From the NCBI RefSeq assembly GCF_036867135.1, contig NZ_JBAJIJ010000001.1:1550001-1614000 (forward strand): a DNA stretch of 64,000 bases. Reading direction: 5' to 3'. Position 1 is the first letter of the stretch, and each line of letters opens with the position of its first letter. A program made the translations under genes and the position numbers. The DNA comes from Aeromicrobium sp. Sec7.5. GTDB taxonomy: Bacteria > Actinomycetota > Actinomycetes > Propionibacteriales > Nocardioidaceae. Below, piece by piece: positions 55,103-63,428 of the stretch. The notes under the pieces were generated by a model, which was given only the letters and a program-made list of their open reading frames with translations, had not been told where the DNA came from and did not search any database.

Positions 55103-55670
55103 CGTCGGCGCCCTCGAGCTCGGCGACGACCTCGCGCACGGCGTCGGTGACGGCTCCACCCGGGCGGCTCCGCATCCGGTCCGAGGCCCGCTCGAGCACC
55201 AGCACGGCGTTCCAGGAGAGGGCGGAGGCGACGATGTCGTCCTCCGGTGCGCCTCGCCGCTCGGCCAGCGCTGCCGTGAGGGCCAGATGGGTCTGCATGA
55301 GCCAGTCGAGGAGCCGCCCGTGCATGCGGGGGTTCTCCTGGATGAGGTCACGGATCCGGCCCGAGTGGACCAGCTCCTCGTCGCTGAAGGACACGAACTC
55401 CAGGAGCGCCTCGCCGAGCGCCAGCTCAACCGGCTCATCGCCGGGTCGAGCCCGGACCAGCTCGGCCAGCTGCCCCGGCTCGCCGAGGTAGGAGGTGCCG
55501 AGGAGCTCCTTGGTCGGGAAGTACCGGTAGAGCGTGGACAGACCCACCTCCGCCGCGACCGCGACCTCTTCCATCGTGGTCTGCTCGTAGCCGCGCTCAA
55601 GGAAGAGCGTCATGGCCGCGTCGGCGATCCCGTTCCGCGTGCGTGTGGCATTCGTCTCGCGCAGGCCCAT
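55074..55670 (-). CDS. TetR/AcrR family transcriptional regulator
   Basis: A 198-residue regulator with the HTH pattern AAMTLFLERGYEQTTMEEVAVAAEVGLSTLYRYFPTKEL (about 14-52). It diverges from the MMPL transporter gene across 85 bases and is the likely repressor of it, a common arrangement. The ATG at 55670 has TAGGAT 6 bases upstream; a GTG 6 bases further up is the other start. The C-terminal domain carries no clear ligand motif. Confidence 0.85.
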   Translation of the reverse strand: MGLRETNATRTRNGIADAAMTLFLERGYEQTTMEEVAVAAEVGLSTLYRYFPTKELLGTSYLGEPGQLAELVRARPGDEPVELALGEALLEFVSFSDEELVHSGRIRDLIQENPRMHGRLLDWLMQTHLALTAALAERRGAPEDDIVASALSWNAVLVLERASDRMRSRPGGAVTDAVREVVAELEGADVMGPRLPRP

Positions 55671-55676
55671 GGGCAC

Positions 55677-55682
55677 ATCCTA
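55677..55682 (-). promoter_or_regulatory. leaderless -10 box, TetR gene before MMPL
   Basis: TAGGAT on the minus strand, 6 bases before the ATG at 55670. Confidence 0.5.
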
Positions 55683-55755
55683 GGACTCAATGAGAGACTG
55701 TTCCATGGTGGGATGAACTTCCACTTTCCGACGTCTGTCCTCGAGGGAGATTCCC

Positions 55756-57975
55756 ATGGCCTGGAACCTGTACCGCCTCGGACGCTGGAGCTTCCGGCAC
55801 CGCTTGCGCGTCATCGGCGTCTGGGTCCTGCTCCTGGCCCTCGGTGGCGCGGGCGCACTCTTCCTGTCGGGCCAGACCGACGACTCCTTCCAGCTGCCGG
55901 ACACCGAGTCCAGCCAGGCCTTCGACCTCATCAAGGAGCGCACCGACGTCCAGGCCGACGGCGCGATCGCCCGGATCGTGGTGTCGAGCGACGACGGGGG
56001 AGCGCTGGACCAGGGCGTCGTGACCGGCGCACTCGAGCAGGTCCGGACCGACCACGTCGCCTCCGTCACCGATCCGTTCACGACGGGCACGGTCTCCGAG
56101 GACGGGACCACGGCGTACGCGACCGTCAGCTACGACCGCACGGGCCCGGAGCTCGACGCGGCCGACCGTGACGCGCTCGACGACGCGGTGGCCGAGCTCG
56201 AGGACGCCGGCCTGACCGCCGCGGTCGGCGGAGACGCCGCAGAGACGCCCGCCCTGAGTCACCTCTCGGAGGTCATCGGCATCGCGATCGCGTTGGTCGT
56301 GCTGGCGATCACGTTCGGCTCGCTGGTCGCGGCCGGGATGCCTCTCCTCACGGCGGTCGTCGGCGTGGGCCTGGGCATCATGGGCGTGTTCACGCTGACC
56401 GGGTTCCTCGACCTGTCCTCGGTCACCCCGGCACTCGCGAGCATGCTCGGCCTGGCCGTGGGGATCGACTACGCCCTGTTCATCATGTCGCGCTTCAAGC
56501 ACGAGGTCGGTCAGGGACGCGACCTCGAGGACGCCGCCGGGGTGGCCGTCGGCACCGCCGGATCGGCCGTCGTGTTCGCGGGCCTGACCGTCATTATCGC
56601 GCTCGCCGGGCTGTCGGTCTGCGGGATCTCGTTCCTGACGCAGATGGGTCTCGCGGGGGCCGCCACGGTGGCGATCGCGGTGGTCGTGGCCCTCACGCTG
56701 CTGCCCGCCCTGCTGGCGCTCGTCGGCAAGCGGATCACCTCGGGCCACGTCCCCGGCCTCCACGACATCGAGCCCGGCGCGCACGAGCGCACGGCCGGCC
56801 ACCGCTGGGTCCAGCTCGTGACGCGCCACCGCGTCCCGACCCTCGTGCTCGGGATCGCCGGCGCGATCGCCCTGTCGATCCCCGTCGCGTCGATGGAGCT
56901 CGCGCTGCCCGACGACGGCTCCCGCCCGGCCGACAGCTCCCCGCGCCAGGCCTTCGACCTGATCGCCGAAAACTTCGGCGCCGGGGCCAACGGCCCACTG
57001 ACGGTCGTGGTCGACACCGCTGGCGCCGACGATCCCGTGGGTGCGGTCGACGCCGCCATCGCGCAGATCGCCATGATCGACCGGGACGTCGCGGCCGTGG
57101 TGCCCCCCGTGACCGATCCCAGCGACGCCACGGCGGTCGCGACGTTCCAGGCCCAGCTCGAGCAGGTGCGGTTCGCCACCGTCACCGTCGTCCCCGAGAG
57201 CGGACCGTCGGCGGAGGAGACCAAGCAGCTCGTGCGCGACATCCGCACGGGCCTGTCCGGCCTGGAGTCCGACACCGGCGCCGTCCCCTACGTGACCGGA
57301 CAGACCGCTGCGGGTGTCGACATCGCCGAGACCCTCAGCGACGCGTTCCCGGTCTACCTGGCCGTGGTCGTCGGGCTGGCCTTCGTGCTGCTCGTGCTGG
57401 TCTTCCGGTCGGTGCTGGTGCCCCTGAAGGCCGTCGTGGGCTTCCTGGGCTCGGTCGGCGTCTCGCTCGGCGCCACCGTCGCCGTGTTCCAGTGGGGCTG
57501 GCTGAGCAACCTGATCGGCATCGACACCGAGTCACCGGTCGTGTTCATCCTCCCGCTGCTGCTGACCGGCATCCTGTTCGGCCTGGCGATGGACTACGAG
57601 GTGTTCCTCGTCTCGCGCATGCGCGAGGAGTTCGTCCACGGGCGCGGCGCGCACGAGTCCGTCGTGACCGGCTTCACCCACAGCGCCCGCGTCGTCACGG
57701 CTGCGGCCCTGATCATGACCGGCGTGTTCGCAGGCTTCGCACTCGGTGACGACATCATCATCAAGACGATCGGCTTCTCGCTGGCCGTGGGCGTGATCGT
57801 CGATGCCTTCCTGATCCGCATGACGCTCGTCCCCGCGCTGATGTCCCTCGTGGGCCGGCCCATGTGGTGGTTGCCACGCTGGCTGGACCGGGCCCTGCCG
57901 AACGTCGACATCGAGGGCGAGTCGCTCGCGCGCGAGCTCGACAGGCCGGGAATGGCTGACGCTCCTGCGCGTTGA
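55756..57975 (+). CDS. MMPL family RND transporter
   Basis: A 739-residue transporter with an RND-like design in two halves: helix 1 (LRVIGVWVLLLALGGAGALFL), an exported domain, a bundle of about five helices with GLAVGIDYALFIMSRF, then a second exported domain (ETLSDAFPVYLAVVV before the helices) and GLAMDYEVFLVSRMRE. The Asp-Tyr pairs in both halves are the proton-relay residues of the family. SD GAGGGAGA precedes the ATG. Substrate is likely a lipid or drug; related actinobacterial copies next to TetR genes do not move mycolates. Confidence 0.92.
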   Translation: MAWNLYRLGRWSFRHRLRVIGVWVLLLALGGAGALFLSGQTDDSFQLPDTESSQAFDLIKERTDVQADGAIARIVVSSDDGGALDQGVVTGALEQVRTDHVASVTDPFTTGTVSEDGTTAYATVSYDRTGPELDAADRDALDDAVAELEDAGLTAAVGGDAAETPALSHLSEVIGIAIALVVLAITFGSLVAAGMPLLTAVVGVGLGIMGVFTLTGFLDLSSVTPALASMLGLAVGIDYALFIMSRFKHEVGQGRDLEDAAGVAVGTAGSAVVFAGLTVIIALAGLSVCGISFLTQMGLAGAATVAIAVVVALTLLPALLALVGKRITSGHVPGLHDIEPGAHERTAGHRWVQLVTRHRVPTLVLGIAGAIALSIPVASMELALPDDGSRPADSSPRQAFDLIAENFGAGANGPLTVVVDTAGADDPVGAVDAAIAQIAMIDRDVAAVVPPVTDPSDATAVATFQAQLEQVRFATVTVVPESGPSAEETKQLVRDIRTGLSGLESDTGAVPYVTGQTAAGVDIAETLSDAFPVYLAVVVGLAFVLLVLVFRSVLVPLKAVVGFLGSVGVSLGATVAVFQWGWLSNLIGIDTESPVVFILPLLLTGILFGLAMDYEVFLVSRMREEFVHGRGAHESVVTGFTHSARVVTAAALIMTGVFAGFALGDDIIIKTIGFSLAVGVIVDAFLIRMTLVPALMSLVGRPMWWLPRWLDRALPNVDIEGESLARELDRPGMADAPAR

Positions 57976-57982
57976 CACCTGC

Positions 57983-58999
57983 GTGAAGAAGATCGGTTTC
58001 CTGTCCTTCGGCCACTGGTCCGACACGCCCCACTCCCAGACACGTTCGGCCTCCGACGTCCTGCTGCAGTCGATCGACCTCGCGGTAGCCGCGGAGGAGC
58101 TCGGTGCCGACGGCGCGTACTTCCGGGTGCATCACTTCGCTCGCCAGCTTGCGTCGCCGTTCCCGCTGCTCGCCGCCGTGGGAGCCCGGACGTCGCGCAT
58201 CGAGATCGGCACCGGCGTGATCGACATGCGGTACGAGAACCCGCTCTACATGGCCGAGGACGCCGGGGCAGCTGACCTCATCTCCGGCGGCCGGCTGCAG
58301 CTCGGCATCAGCCGGGGGTCACCGGAGCAGGTCGTCGACGGCTACCGCTACTTCGGCTACGCGCCCGCGGAAGGCTCGACCGACGCCGACCTCGCGCGCA
58401 CCCACGCCGACGTGTTCCTGCAGGTCATCCAGGGTGGCGGCTTCGCCGAGCCGAGCCCGCGACCCATGTTCCCGAACCCGCCGGGCCTGCTGCCCATCGA
58501 GCCACAGTCTCCCGGGCTGCGCGAGCGCATCTGGTGGGGTGCCGGCAGCCGAGCCACCGCCGAGTGGACCGCCGAGCAGGGCATGAACCTGATGAGCTCC
58601 ACCCTGCTCACCGAGGACACCGGTGTGCCGTTCCACGAGCTGCAGGCCGAGCAGATCCAGATGTTCCACGACGCCTGGAAGACGGCCGGCCACGAGCGGG
58701 CGCCGCGCACCTCGGTCAGTCGGAGCATCTTCCCGATCGTCGACGAGCGCGACCGCGCCTACTTCGGCGGGTCGGGCGGCACCGACCAAGTCGGCTACAT
58801 CGACGGGGGAGTGGCGCGCTTCGGCAAGACCTATGCGGCCGAGCCCGATCGTCTGATCGAGCAGCTCCGTGAGGACTCGGCGGTCGCCGCGGCCGACACG
58901 CTGCTGCTGACGGTGCCGAACCAGCTGGGCGTCGACTACAACGCCCACGTGCTCGAGTCGCTGCTCACGCACGTGGCTCCCGCCCTCGGCTGGCGCTAG
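57983..58999 (+). CDS. LLM class flavin-dependent oxidoreductase
   Basis: A 338-residue TIM-barrel flavoprotein related to bacterial luciferase. It begins KKIGFLSFGHWSDTP and contains LQLGISRGSPEQVVDGYRYF, with RIEIGTGVIDMRYENPLYMAEDAGAADLISGGR, the region that binds FMN or F420. Actinobacterial LLM proteins use either; there is no clear F420 motif here. GTG start, 7 bases after the MMPL gene, so co-transcribed with it. The last codon shares CTAG with the convergent reductase gene. Confidence 0.87.
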   Translation: MKKIGFLSFGHWSDTPHSQTRSASDVLLQSIDLAVAAEELGADGAYFRVHHFARQLASPFPLLAAVGARTSRIEIGTGVIDMRYENPLYMAEDAGAADLISGGRLQLGISRGSPEQVVDGYRYFGYAPAEGSTDADLARTHADVFLQVIQGGGFAEPSPRPMFPNPPGLLPIEPQSPGLRERIWWGAGSRATAEWTAEQGMNLMSSTLLTEDTGVPFHELQAEQIQMFHDAWKTAGHERAPRTSVSRSIFPIVDERDRAYFGGSGGTDQVGYIDGGVARFGKTYAAEPDRLIEQLREDSAVAAADTLLLTVPNQLGVDYNAHVLESLLTHVAPALGWR

Positions 59000-59553
59000 T
59001 CGGCCCGTCGGTAGCGCACGGCGATCGCGCCGTTGCTCAGCGGATCCGCTGACACGAGGTCGAGACGCCGGATGCTGGGCAGGCCACCCTGGTGGAGGGT
59101 GGGCCCGTGCCCGGCGATCCGGGGGTGCACGAGGAACAGGTACTCGTCGATGAGGTCCAGCCGGTCCAGCTCGGTCGCCAGCGCGACGCTCCCGAGCAGC
59201 ACGCCGTCCGGAGTCCTGTCCTTGAGCTCCTGCACGGCGGTGCGGAGATCGCCCTGGAGGTGGTGGCTGCCCGTCCAGGGGAAGTCGCTGCGCGTGGTCG
59301 ACACGACGTACTTGGGCTTGGCCTCCAGCTTCTCGGCCCACTCGCGGATCGCCGGGGGAGCGTCGACCTCGCCACGGGCGACCAGGGGCCAGTAGCCCTC
59401 CATCAGCTCGTAGGTCGTGCGACCCCAGAGCATCGCGCCGGCCTCGTCCATCAGACGGGTGAAGAGCGCATGCGTCTCGTCGTCGGCGATGCCCGCCTCG
59501 TGGTCGACACACCCGTCGAGGGTGACGTTGATGCTGTAGGTGATTAGGCCCAT
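58996..59553 (-). CDS. dihydrofolate reductase family protein (RibD C-terminal type)
   Basis: A 185-residue member of the DHFR/RibD_C superfamily. The start ITYSINVTLDGCVDHEAG, GAMLWGRTTYELMEGYWP and HPRIAGHGPTL are typical of the stand-alone YyaP/YwjB type. These are NADPH-dependent reductases of unknown substrate, not bona fide DHFRs: the folate-binding Asp/Glu is not obvious. Start ATG at 59553 with TAGCCT 6 bases upstream. It converges with the LLM gene, 4 bases overlapping. Confidence 0.87.
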   Translation of the reverse strand: MGLITYSINVTLDGCVDHEAGIADDETHALFTRLMDEAGAMLWGRTTYELMEGYWPLVARGEVDAPPAIREWAEKLEAKPKYVVSTTRSDFPWTGSHHLQGDLRTAVQELKDRTPDGVLLGSVALATELDRLDLIDEYLFLVHPRIAGHGPTLHQGGLPSIRRLDLVSADPLSNGAIAVRYRRAD

Positions 59554-59559
59554 GGGCCG

Positions 59560-59565
59560 AGGCTA
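59560..59565 (-). promoter_or_regulatory. leaderless -10 box, DHFR-like gene
   Basis: TAGCCT on the minus strand, 6 bases before the ATG at 59553; its TAG is also the stop codon of the upstream methyltransferase. Confidence 0.5.
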
Positions 59566-60165
59566 GGTGATCTTCTGCGCGACGAGTAGGCCTTGGGGCC
59601 GCGCAGGCGGGTCGTGACGCGTCTGCGCGCTGGTGACGGTCAGCCCGGCCGTCTCCACGACCTCGGTCAGGGCGTCGACGGACCAGTAGTAGGCCGTCAC
59701 CACGGCGTGGTCGAAGGGCTCGCGCGCCGGCCCGTCAAAGAACCCGATGGCGAGGCTCCCGCCCACCCGGAGGCGCAGGGCCATCTCGCGGACCGCCCCG
59801 TCGATCCCGGCGGGGTCAGTGTGGATGAGCGAGAACCACGCCAGGACGCCGCCGAGGCTCTGCTCCGGCACGCCCAGGGCCTCGGCTCGACCGAGTCGGA
59901 AGCGCGCCGTGGGATACCGCCTGCGCGCGTCCTCGAGGAACGTCTCGACCGGATCGATGCCCTCCACGTCCACCCCGGCCTCGTGCAGGAAGCTCGTCCA
60001 CTGACCCGGCCCACACCCGACGTCGAGGATCGGGCCGTCGACGGAACGTGCCCACGCGAGGATCGCCGCGCGATCCGTCTCAGCGGCGTGCTCGATCCGA
60101 CCGACGACCTCGACGTACTCCGCGGCACGGCGGGAGTACGCCTCCCGCACCCGGTCGATCGTCAC
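59563..60165 (-). CDS. class I SAM-dependent methyltransferase
   Basis: A 200-residue methyltransferase with motif I PILDVGCGPGQWTSFL (about 44-59), acidic loop VEGIDPVETF and motif III-like VGGSLAIGFFDGP. The shape fits small-molecule C-, N- or O-methyltransferases with unknown acceptor. The GTG at 60165 has TAGGGT 6 bases upstream. Its stop is contained in the -10 box of the next gene. Same direction as the DHFR-like gene but with its own promoter. Confidence 0.88.
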   Translation of the reverse strand: MTIDRVREAYSRRAAEYVEVVGRIEHAAETDRAAILAWARSVDGPILDVGCGPGQWTSFLHEAGVDVEGIDPVETFLEDARRRYPTARFRLGRAEALGVPEQSLGGVLAWFSLIHTDPAGIDGAVREMALRLRVGGSLAIGFFDGPAREPFDHAVVTAYYWSVDALTEVVETAGLTVTSAQTRHDPPARPQGLLVAQKIT

Positions 60166-60171
60166 CGCGCC

Positions 60172-60177
60172 ACCCTA
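60172..60177 (-). promoter_or_regulatory. leaderless -10 box, methyltransferase at 59563
   Basis: TAGGGT on the minus strand, 6 bases before the GTG at 60165. It includes the TAG stop of the HNH gene. Confidence 0.5.
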
Positions 60178-61365
60178 GGCGGCGTCGTCGAGCTTGAGCT
60201 CGATCGTGAGGGCGCGTCCGGGTCCGGTGTCGCGGAGGTGGTCCAGGAGTGCGGGTGTGATGTCGTGGCCTTTGTAGGCGTGGTGCGGTTTGCATCGCCA
60301 TCGCAGGTTGCTGCCCCGGGTCGGCCCTTCGGGCCACGGAACGTGATGGTCGAGCTCGCACTTGTCGGCGGGGACGAGGCATCCGGGTGTGGTGCATACC
60401 CCTGATCTGAAGGTCAGGGCCCGCCGGAGGATGTCGGGTGGGCTGTAGCCCTTGTACTCGTGGGCCAGGACGTCGGCGGTGATGGGATCCAACAGCATGC
60501 GGTGCCAGAACGCCTCGCCGGCGAACGCTGACTCCAGGAGCCAGTCGGTGGGCACCTGCCAGGACCCGTCAGCGGCCTCGACCGGTCCCTCGACGGCGCC
60601 GGTGAGGACGGCGGCGTCGATCGTGACCGCGATGTCGCACCGCAGGCCGGGGGTGCCGGGCAGGTGGTCGGTCGGGGCCGAGGTCAGCACGTGGACCAGC
60701 AGATCGGCGCGGCGTTGCGCGTGCGACCGCTTGATGCCGTCGGCCTTGTCGGTGCTTTGGTGGGTCTTGGCGAGTCGTTCGAGGCGGGTCTCGATCGCTG
60801 CGGCCTGGTGCGAGGGCAGGTAGGCCTGCAACCAGGCCATGCCGTCGTCGGTGTGCTCGACCCGCACGTGCCGCTTGGCCCGTTCGGTCTCGGCGCGCTC
60901 GTGGGTCAGGTCGGCCTCGACCCGCGCGACGAACCGGCGCAACCAGCGGCGCAGCTCGGCCACGGTGTGGGTGCGGGCATAGGGGACGGCTTCGTCGTCG
61001 AGGCGTTGGCGTGAGTCGTCGCGCTCGAGCTTCTCGATCGTCAACGAGATCTCCCGCACCCGGCCGGCGTCGAGGTGTCCGCGACCGAACGCGGCCCAGA
61101 CCTTCGGCGCGTGCTCGATGACCCGATCGGCCGCAGCAAGACGGTTGACGACCTGCCCTTCCGACATTCCCGTCTCGGACGCGATCTGCAGGGTGACGGC
61201 CGAGCCCTCCAGCATCTGCCGCATCGGCGTGGCATCACGGCGCAACCGGGTCAGCGCACCATCGCGGTACCCGACCATCGCCGCCCACTCCGCAGCCTCC
61301 GCCTTCGCCCGCTCCCGCGTGACGCGACGCAGGTCGCGCAACGTCGGGAACGAGGAGGAGGGCAT
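60175..61365 (-). CDS. HNH endonuclease signature protein with DUF222 domain
   Basis: A 396-residue relative of the 11609-12832 protein with a DUF222 N-terminal part (long basic helices, RTHTVAELRRWLRRFVARVEADL) and a Cys-flanked HNH domain (CTTPGCLVPADKCELDHHVPWPEGP, then NLRWRCKPHH). It is not a recent duplicate: the two proteins differ in most positions. Role unknown. The ATG at 61365 has TAGCAT 6 bases upstream. It is divergent from the hydrolase gene at 61485. Confidence 0.8.
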   Translation of the reverse strand: MPSSSFPTLRDLRRVTRERAKAEAAEWAAMVGYRDGALTRLRRDATPMRQMLEGSAVTLQIASETGMSEGQVVNRLAAADRVIEHAPKVWAAFGRGHLDAGRVREISLTIEKLERDDSRQRLDDEAVPYARTHTVAELRRWLRRFVARVEADLTHERAETERAKRHVRVEHTDDGMAWLQAYLPSHQAAAIETRLERLAKTHQSTDKADGIKRSHAQRRADLLVHVLTSAPTDHLPGTPGLRCDIAVTIDAAVLTGAVEGPVEAADGSWQVPTDWLLESAFAGEAFWHRMLLDPITADVLAHEYKGYSPPDILRRALTFRSGVCTTPGCLVPADKCELDHHVPWPEGPTRGSNLRWRCKPHHAYKGHDITPALLDHLRDTGPGRALTIELKLDDAA

Positions 61366-61371
61366 GCCCTC

Positions 61372-61377
61372 ATGCTA
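61372..61377 (-). promoter_or_regulatory. leaderless -10 box, HNH gene at 60175
   Basis: TAGCAT on the minus strand, 6 bases before the ATG at 61365. Confidence 0.5.
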
Positions 61378-61472
61378 CTCGAACAGACGTTCGATGCCAA
61401 GACCGAAAGGTCGAAATCTCCTGCGATGCAGGGGGCACGACAACGCTCGTCCGGGCATCGGAGCCCGGTCGA

Positions 61473-61478
61473 TAGGCT
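61473..61478 (+). promoter_or_regulatory. leaderless -10 box, alpha/beta hydrolase
   Basis: TAGGCT followed by 6 bases and the GTG at 61485. Confidence 0.55.
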
Positions 61479-61484
61479 CGAACC

Positions 61485-62264
61485 GTGACGATCCACGCGA
61501 GGCAGGTGGGGAAGACCAGCGAACGCGTCGTCTTCCTCCACGGACTCTTCGGCCAGGGCAAGAACTTCACCCAGGCGGCCAAGGCCCTGCGGCCCGATCT
61601 CACCTCACTGCTCGTCGACCTGCCCAACCACGGCAAGTCGACGTGGACCGACCGCATCGACTACGCGGAGATGGCCGACGCCGTGGCCGAGTTCCTCCGC
61701 GCGGGCTTCGCGGCGAACGGTCCCGTCCACCTCGTGGGCCACTCGATGGGCGGCAAGGTCGCAATGGTCCTGGCCCTGCGGCACCCGGAGCTGATCGACC
61801 GGCTCGTCATCGTCGACATCACCCCGGGTGACAGCGACGGCGCGGGGGAGTTCGAGCACCTGCTGGGCAGCCTCGTCTCGATCGACCTGGCGACGATCGA
61901 TCGACGCAGCAAGGCCGACGAGGCCCTGCAGGACAAGATCCCGAGCCCCACGATCCGCGGTTTCCTGCTGCAGAACCTCCGGGCCGGCGACGACGACCGC
62001 TACAGCTGGCAGGCCAACCTCGAGGTCCTGCGTCGTGACCTGGCGACGATCGGTGGATTCCCCGAGCTCGACGCGACGTTCGACCATCCCGTGCTCTGGA
62101 TCTCGGGGGAGAACTCGCCGTACGTGCAGGAGGAGGACGAGGAGCGGATGCGCGAGCTGTTCCCCCGCACGCGACTCGTCACGATCAAGGGCGCCGGGCA
62201 CTGGGTGCACTCGGAGCAACCGGAGTCGTTCGTGTCAGCCCTGCGCGTGTTCCTGCTGGCCTGA
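61485..62264 (+). CDS. alpha/beta fold hydrolase
   Basis: A 259-residue hydrolase. The oxyanion segment VFLHGLFGQGKNF, elbow LVGHSMGGKVAM (Ser about 87), Asp near WISGENSPYV and His in GAGHWVHSEQPE are complete. The pattern resembles the YbfF/esterase or haloperoxidase-like branch (HGLFGxGxN). Cytosolic, no signal. GTG start with leaderless box. Its end overlaps the convergent ltrA gene by 30 bases. Substrate unknown. Confidence 0.88.
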   Translation: MTIHARQVGKTSERVVFLHGLFGQGKNFTQAAKALRPDLTSLLVDLPNHGKSTWTDRIDYAEMADAVAEFLRAGFAANGPVHLVGHSMGGKVAMVLALRHPELIDRLVIVDITPGDSDGAGEFEHLLGSLVSIDLATIDRRSKADEALQDKIPSPTIRGFLLQNLRAGDDDRYSWQANLEVLRRDLATIGGFPELDATFDHPVLWISGENSPYVQEEDEERMRELFPRTRLVTIKGAGHWVHSEQPESFVSALRVFLLA

Positions 62265-63428
62265 CCGAGTCACCGGGCCGCGCCGCACGAGGACCGCGAC
62301 CACGACCACGAGGATCAGGGCGGTGAGCGCCACCGGCACCGGGATCAGCGGATCGAGCAGCACGAGCAGCGCTCCCGACGGGACGACCACGTTCACGACC
62401 CGGTCCGCGTGGTCGCGGATCGCGATCCACCAGATCCCCAGGACGAAGATCGCGATCGGGACCGACACGGTGAAGGTGGCGGCGACGGCACTCAGCTTGC
62501 TGTGGTCGGTCAGCACATCGATCTCGACCTCGATGCCCGCAGACAGCGCCCCGGCCGCCGCGAACACGAAGTAGTGCACGTAGCCGTAGCGGAGCGACTG
62601 CCCGAACGAACCGATGGCCTCGTGATGCGGCGGCCAGAAGTAGATCCACCACAGCGAGCAGGTCACGACAAGGGCGAGATTCGCGATGGCGATCAGAGGA
62701 ACGAGGTCGGCGTCTCCTTCGAGTGCCTCGATGATGGCGTTCGACGATCCGAGCAGGCTCTCGCCCAGCAGGATCAGCGTGAAGAGCCCGTAGCGCTCCG
62801 TGATGTGGTGCGGGTGCCACGGGGTGGTCCCGCGACGTTCAGCCACGACGGGGACGGAGATCTCGGCCAGGAGGAGCACCACGAACAGCGCAGGACGCAC
62901 CGACTCGGGCACCACCAGCAGGCTCAGCCACAACACCTGCACGGTCGCCACGCCGCCCGCGTAGGTGTACGCCGTCGAGCGCAGCTCGGGCGAGCCGTGA
63001 CCCGCTCGCGTCCACTGGGCCACCATCGCGACCCGCATGACGACGTAGCCGAGGATCGCCAGCGCGTAGTCGCCGTCATAGAAGTCGTGCAGACCCACCG
63101 CGAACGTCAGGACCCCGCCCATCTGCACGAACGTCAGCACCCGGTAGAGCCAGTCGTCGACGTCGAACGAGGTCGCGAACCACGTGAAGTTCATCCACGC
63201 CCACCAGATCGCGAAGAACGCAGCGGCGTACGCGACCACGCCTTCCAGGACGTGGTTCTCGGTCAGGGCGTGGTGGAGCTCGACCGACGCCACGCTCACG
63301 GCGATCACGAACACGAGGTCGAAGAACAGCTCGAGCGGGCTCGCCGAACGACCAGCTTCGCGCGGATCGCGGGGCCGCATGGGCACGAGGCGCGACAGGC
63401 GTGCCGCGGGGGATGAAGAGGCGCTCAC
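62235..63428 (-). CDS. ltrA: low temperature requirement protein A family membrane protein
   Basis: A 397-residue protein with about eleven hydrophobic segments and the LtrA signature SPLELFFDLVFVIAVS at the start, plus WMNFTWFATSFDVDDWLYR and ERYGLFTLILLGESLL. LtrA was named in Listeria for growth in the cold; its biochemical role is unknown. GTG start at 63428, directly after the stop of the broken EamA gene, so the two were co-transcribed. A downstream ATG (MRPRDPREAG) is another possible start. Confidence 0.85.
   Translation of the reverse strand: MSASSSPAARLSRLVPMRPRDPREAGRSASPLELFFDLVFVIAVSVASVELHHALTENHVLEGVVAYAAAFFAIWWAWMNFTWFATSFDVDDWLYRVLTFVQMGGVLTFAVGLHDFYDGDYALAILGYVVMRVAMVAQWTRAGHGSPELRSTAYTYAGGVATVQVLWLSLLVVPESVRPALFVVLLLAEISVPVVAERRGTTPWHPHHITERYGLFTLILLGESLLGSSNAIIEALEGDADLVPLIAIANLALVVTCSLWWIYFWPPHHEAIGSFGQSLRYGYVHYFVFAAAGALSAGIEVEIDVLTDHSKLSAVAATFTVSVPIAIFVLGIWWIAIRDHADRVVNVVVPSGALLVLLDPLIPVPVALTALILVVVVAVLVRRGPVTRSGQQEHAQG

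Noticed and set aside
55683-55705. CTCAATGAG as TetR operator before the MMPL gene
   Set aside because: Arms of only 4 bp with no larger symmetry; too weak to annotate.
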